A stretch of 64,000 nt of DNA from Symbiodinium natans. Taxonomy: Eukaryota; Sar; Dinophyceae; Suessiales; Symbiodiniaceae. The position numbers and the translations under genes were made by a program. The DNA is taken from NCBI GenBank assembly GCA_905221605.1, contig CAJNDS010000155.1:77501-141500 (forward strand), in the 5' to 3' direction. Below the pieces are notes generated by a model, which saw nothing but the letters and a program-made list of their open reading frames with translations, was not told where the DNA came from and made no database searches. Within the stretch, counting starts at the first letter, position 1; each line of letters opens with the position of its first letter. Shown in pieces: positions 62,269 through 64,000 of the stretch.

Positions 62269-62751
62269 GTGCCCGGGTCGCAGAGAATGAGAGGGATGGG
62301 AGGGGGGCGTGAACCGGGGGAGGAACTCTTTGGGGTTGGGCCGCTAAATGCGCCAGCTAGACACAGTGGATCCGTGGGGGTTGTTGACGTCGATGAGGAA
62401 GACGACAGGGCGGGGGGTCGCGGGAGAATGCAGGCTACCGATGTTGACTGTCTTCTGGACGCCCATGACCGGCACGCATGTGCTCCGGCTGAAGTCAGTC
62501 AAGCTAGTCAAGATGGGGCCACGCTGCTCTTTCATGCTCCTTCTCCCCGGACGCTTCCTCAGCCTGAAGATGATGACTCCACTGTACCGGCTGACCTGCA
62601 ACTCCCCCCCCCTCCCCTCACGGCAGAACAGGCTGCATTGGATGCGGCCATGGGTAGGGAGGAGTTGCAGAGCCCACGCCTGGCACCTGCGTGCCCCGCT
62701 AGCGGGTCGGGGCCGGATGCCAAGCTGCCTCAAGGTGGGGAATGGGAATAA
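62269..62751 (+). pseudogene. LINE upstream ORF or N-terminal part of ORF1
   Basis: An open frame of up to 160 codons, acidic and Pro-rich, with no domain (VVDVDEEDDRAGGRGRMQAT; LPPPPLTAEQAALDAAMGRE). It is in the same frame as the coiled-coil ORF at 62911 but separated by stops at 62749-62820; another frame is open across that gap. A frameshift or an intron would connect them. Confidence 0.4.
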
Positions 62752-62910
62752 ACTGCCGGAGTTTGGAGGGGGGGCCAGACAAGCTCTTACGGTTTACCAT
62801 GATCTTGCACGCCATGATGAGGACGCCCTGGACAACCTCCCTCGCCCGCTGGGAAAGCCCTCCTGGGAGAGGCTGTTCCCCCCCCATGGGTCCAGGCCCT
62901 GCAACAAAGT

Positions 62911-63891
62911 ATGCAGGGCATGCTCGGTAAGCAAGATGAACTGCAACACACGGTAGGGAGGATGAGACAAGATCTAGGTGCGCTTGGTACCGAAATGCAG
63001 CAGCATGCCCATAGGCTGGACGTCATGCAGGACACCCTCCAACAGCACAACTCCCTTCATGAAGTATCCATTGCTCGCCTAGATGCCCTAGAAACCCAGG
63101 CGCAAGACTTTGCCACGCAAGCTCAATTCAGGGACCTGGAGGCGCAGATCCAAGAACTCAAAGAACTCGAGCAGCGAGTCCGAGAGCTTCAGCAACAAGT
63201 AAGACAGGGGGGCACTCCAAGGGGCTCAGGCACACCAAGAATTTCAGGCTCCTTAAGGGATAGCGAGATGGACCTGCAGCTGGTCGTGGGTGGCTGGAAA
63301 CAAGCCCCCAAACATTTGGCAGAGAAGGAAGTGAAGTCTCTTTTTCAGATGTCAGATCTTAAGAACTGCATTGAATCCACCTGGTCCCCTTTCGCAAGAA
63401 CGAATTTCCTCCGAGTTGCCCTGAAATTCCCAACAGATTGTGTCTCCCTCCCGCAACAGCGATCCTTCCAGATGGAAGCTCTACAGAAGCTACGCAAAGA
63501 CAAATGGAAGAGTAGCATTGCTGGCAGTGAAAATACCGTCTTGTGGATTGCCAGGCACAGGTCTCCACAAGAAAGGCATAAAATACGCGCGATACTGCAA
63601 ACAAAGGATTTTTGTGATCAGTTGCCCCCGCATACCCCAGCCACACCTCATCCCCGCTCCGAATTCGATTGGCGTGGGAATGTGTACGTCGGGTCCTCGC
63701 AGGTTTTGATATCCCCTCACACCCCCAACGCTCGTCATGCCCACCCCGCAGATGTTCAACTCACGGACGCTAGAGGAGGTCATACAGGATGGGCAGTTTC
63801 TGCGACTCGTTCTCAGAGGCCACGGGCTACTCGCCGGACCAGCTTCCACAGCTCTGGCTTGAGTGCCGGGGAAGGTCTCGAGAGTGACTAG
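62911..63891 (+). CDS. LINE ORF1-like coiled-coil protein
   Basis: The ATG at 62911 opens 326 codons. Residues ~1-100 are a heptad-rich coiled coil (MQQHAHRLDVMQDTLQQHNS; AQIQELKELEQRVRELQQQV). A Gly/Ser/Pro linker follows, then residues ~125-230 with VVGGWKQAPKHLAEKEVKSL and LWIARHRSPQERHKIRAIL, which could be an RRM-like RNA-binding domain. This is the organisation of LINE ORF1 proteins, which trimerise and bind element RNA. Further N-terminal residues may exist upstream. The next ORF starts with an endonuclease motif, supporting the call. The last ~60 residues look out of frame. Confidence 0.65.
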   Translation: MQGMLGKQDELQHTVGRMRQDLGALGTEMQQHAHRLDVMQDTLQQHNSLHEVSIARLDALETQAQDFATQAQFRDLEAQIQELKELEQRVRELQQQVRQGGTPRGSGTPRISGSLRDSEMDLQLVVGGWKQAPKHLAEKEVKSLFQMSDLKNCIESTWSPFARTNFLRVALKFPTDCVSLPQQRSFQMEALQKLRKDKWKSSIAGSENTVLWIARHRSPQERHKIRAILQTKDFCDQLPPHTPATPHPRSEFDWRGNVYVGSSQVLISPHTPNARHAHPADVQLTDARGGHTGWAVSATRSQRPRATRRTSFHSSGLSAGEGLESD

Positions 63892-63923
63892 CTTTCGACC
63901 ACACGCCTCCGCACCCAACGACC

Positions 63924-64000
63924 CTGGCGTCTTGGAATATTCAGGGGAAGTCCCTCGAATCTCTCCAGGCGGCTTGGGATGTACTTGAGTACTTGATGTA
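63924..64000 (+). CDS. LINE ORF2 start: endonuclease domain (cut by window end)
   Basis: Reads LASWNIQGKSLESLQAAWDV then LEYLM to the window edge. [ST]WNIxG is the first strand of AP-endonuclease-like (EEP) domains in LINEs, and its Asn helps bind metal. Everything downstream is outside. The frame differs from ORF1, and the real start is not visible. Confidence 0.7.
   Translation, partial: MASWNIQGKSLESLQAAWDVLEYLM

Overview
The window looks like nuclear DNA of a dinoflagellate, most likely close to Symbiodiniaceae/Suessiales. Four signs point there. Introns have GC or GA as well as GT donors, mostly in AG|G context. Short plant-type telomere words (CCCTAAA)n are scattered through it. There is a degenerate match to the 3' half of the dinoflagellate spliced leader. 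Several LINE-type retroelements resemble those I associate with Symbiodinium gene models. No tRNA, rRNA, bacterial operon or CRISPR array was recognised. All family assignments come from reading motifs; nothing was searched.

Region 1 (1-12.9 kb, + strand): a decayed non-LTR retroelement (reverse transcriptase, then C2H2-like zinc fingers) runs into a chain of small ORFs. One is a spliced ubiquitin-specific-protease-like gene, one has a dual-specificity-phosphatase HCxAGxSRS loop, and two or three are paralogous units of unknown function. Fourteen copies of a hairpin motif (core CGAGTGAGGTCTCCTCCTG or a variant), all in the same orientation, punctuate this stretch and were not seen elsewhere in the window. 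In many copies the flanking arms differ in sequence but remain complementary within each copy, which suggests a selected structure. Three copies contain the stop codon of the preceding ORF, and one also contains the next ATG. This is the best candidate for an undescribed system.

Region 2 (13.1-53.4 kb, + strand): scattered exons of what appears to be one giant mosaic surface protein. In order they encode a CUB domain, fascin-like beta-trefoil repeats, MAM, CUB-like, MAM, seven RCC1-like repeats, SRCR, kelch repeats, many copies of a cysteine module with a CWC motif, GCC2/GCC3 (ephrin-receptor-like) cysteine repeats, and a multi-pass membrane domain with an acidic cytoplasmic tail. Many exon joins could be checked for phase by eye. 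An exon block is tandemly duplicated (22.6-23.8 and 23.8-32.4 kb). The second copy carries a 7.4-kb satellite-rich insertion and a 299-bp MITE, and the first copy preserves both empty sites. Two cysteine-rich exons share an almost identical ~0.89-kb tract inside otherwise diverged sequence, which suggests gene conversion.

Region 3 (53.5-64 kb): mostly non-coding DNA with hairpins, microsatellites and minisatellites. It also holds a second MITE copy, a 5'-truncated minus-strand LINE next to spliced-leader-like and telomere-like sequence, and the 5' part of another plus-strand LINE (coiled-coil ORF1, then the start of an endonuclease domain) that runs off the window end.
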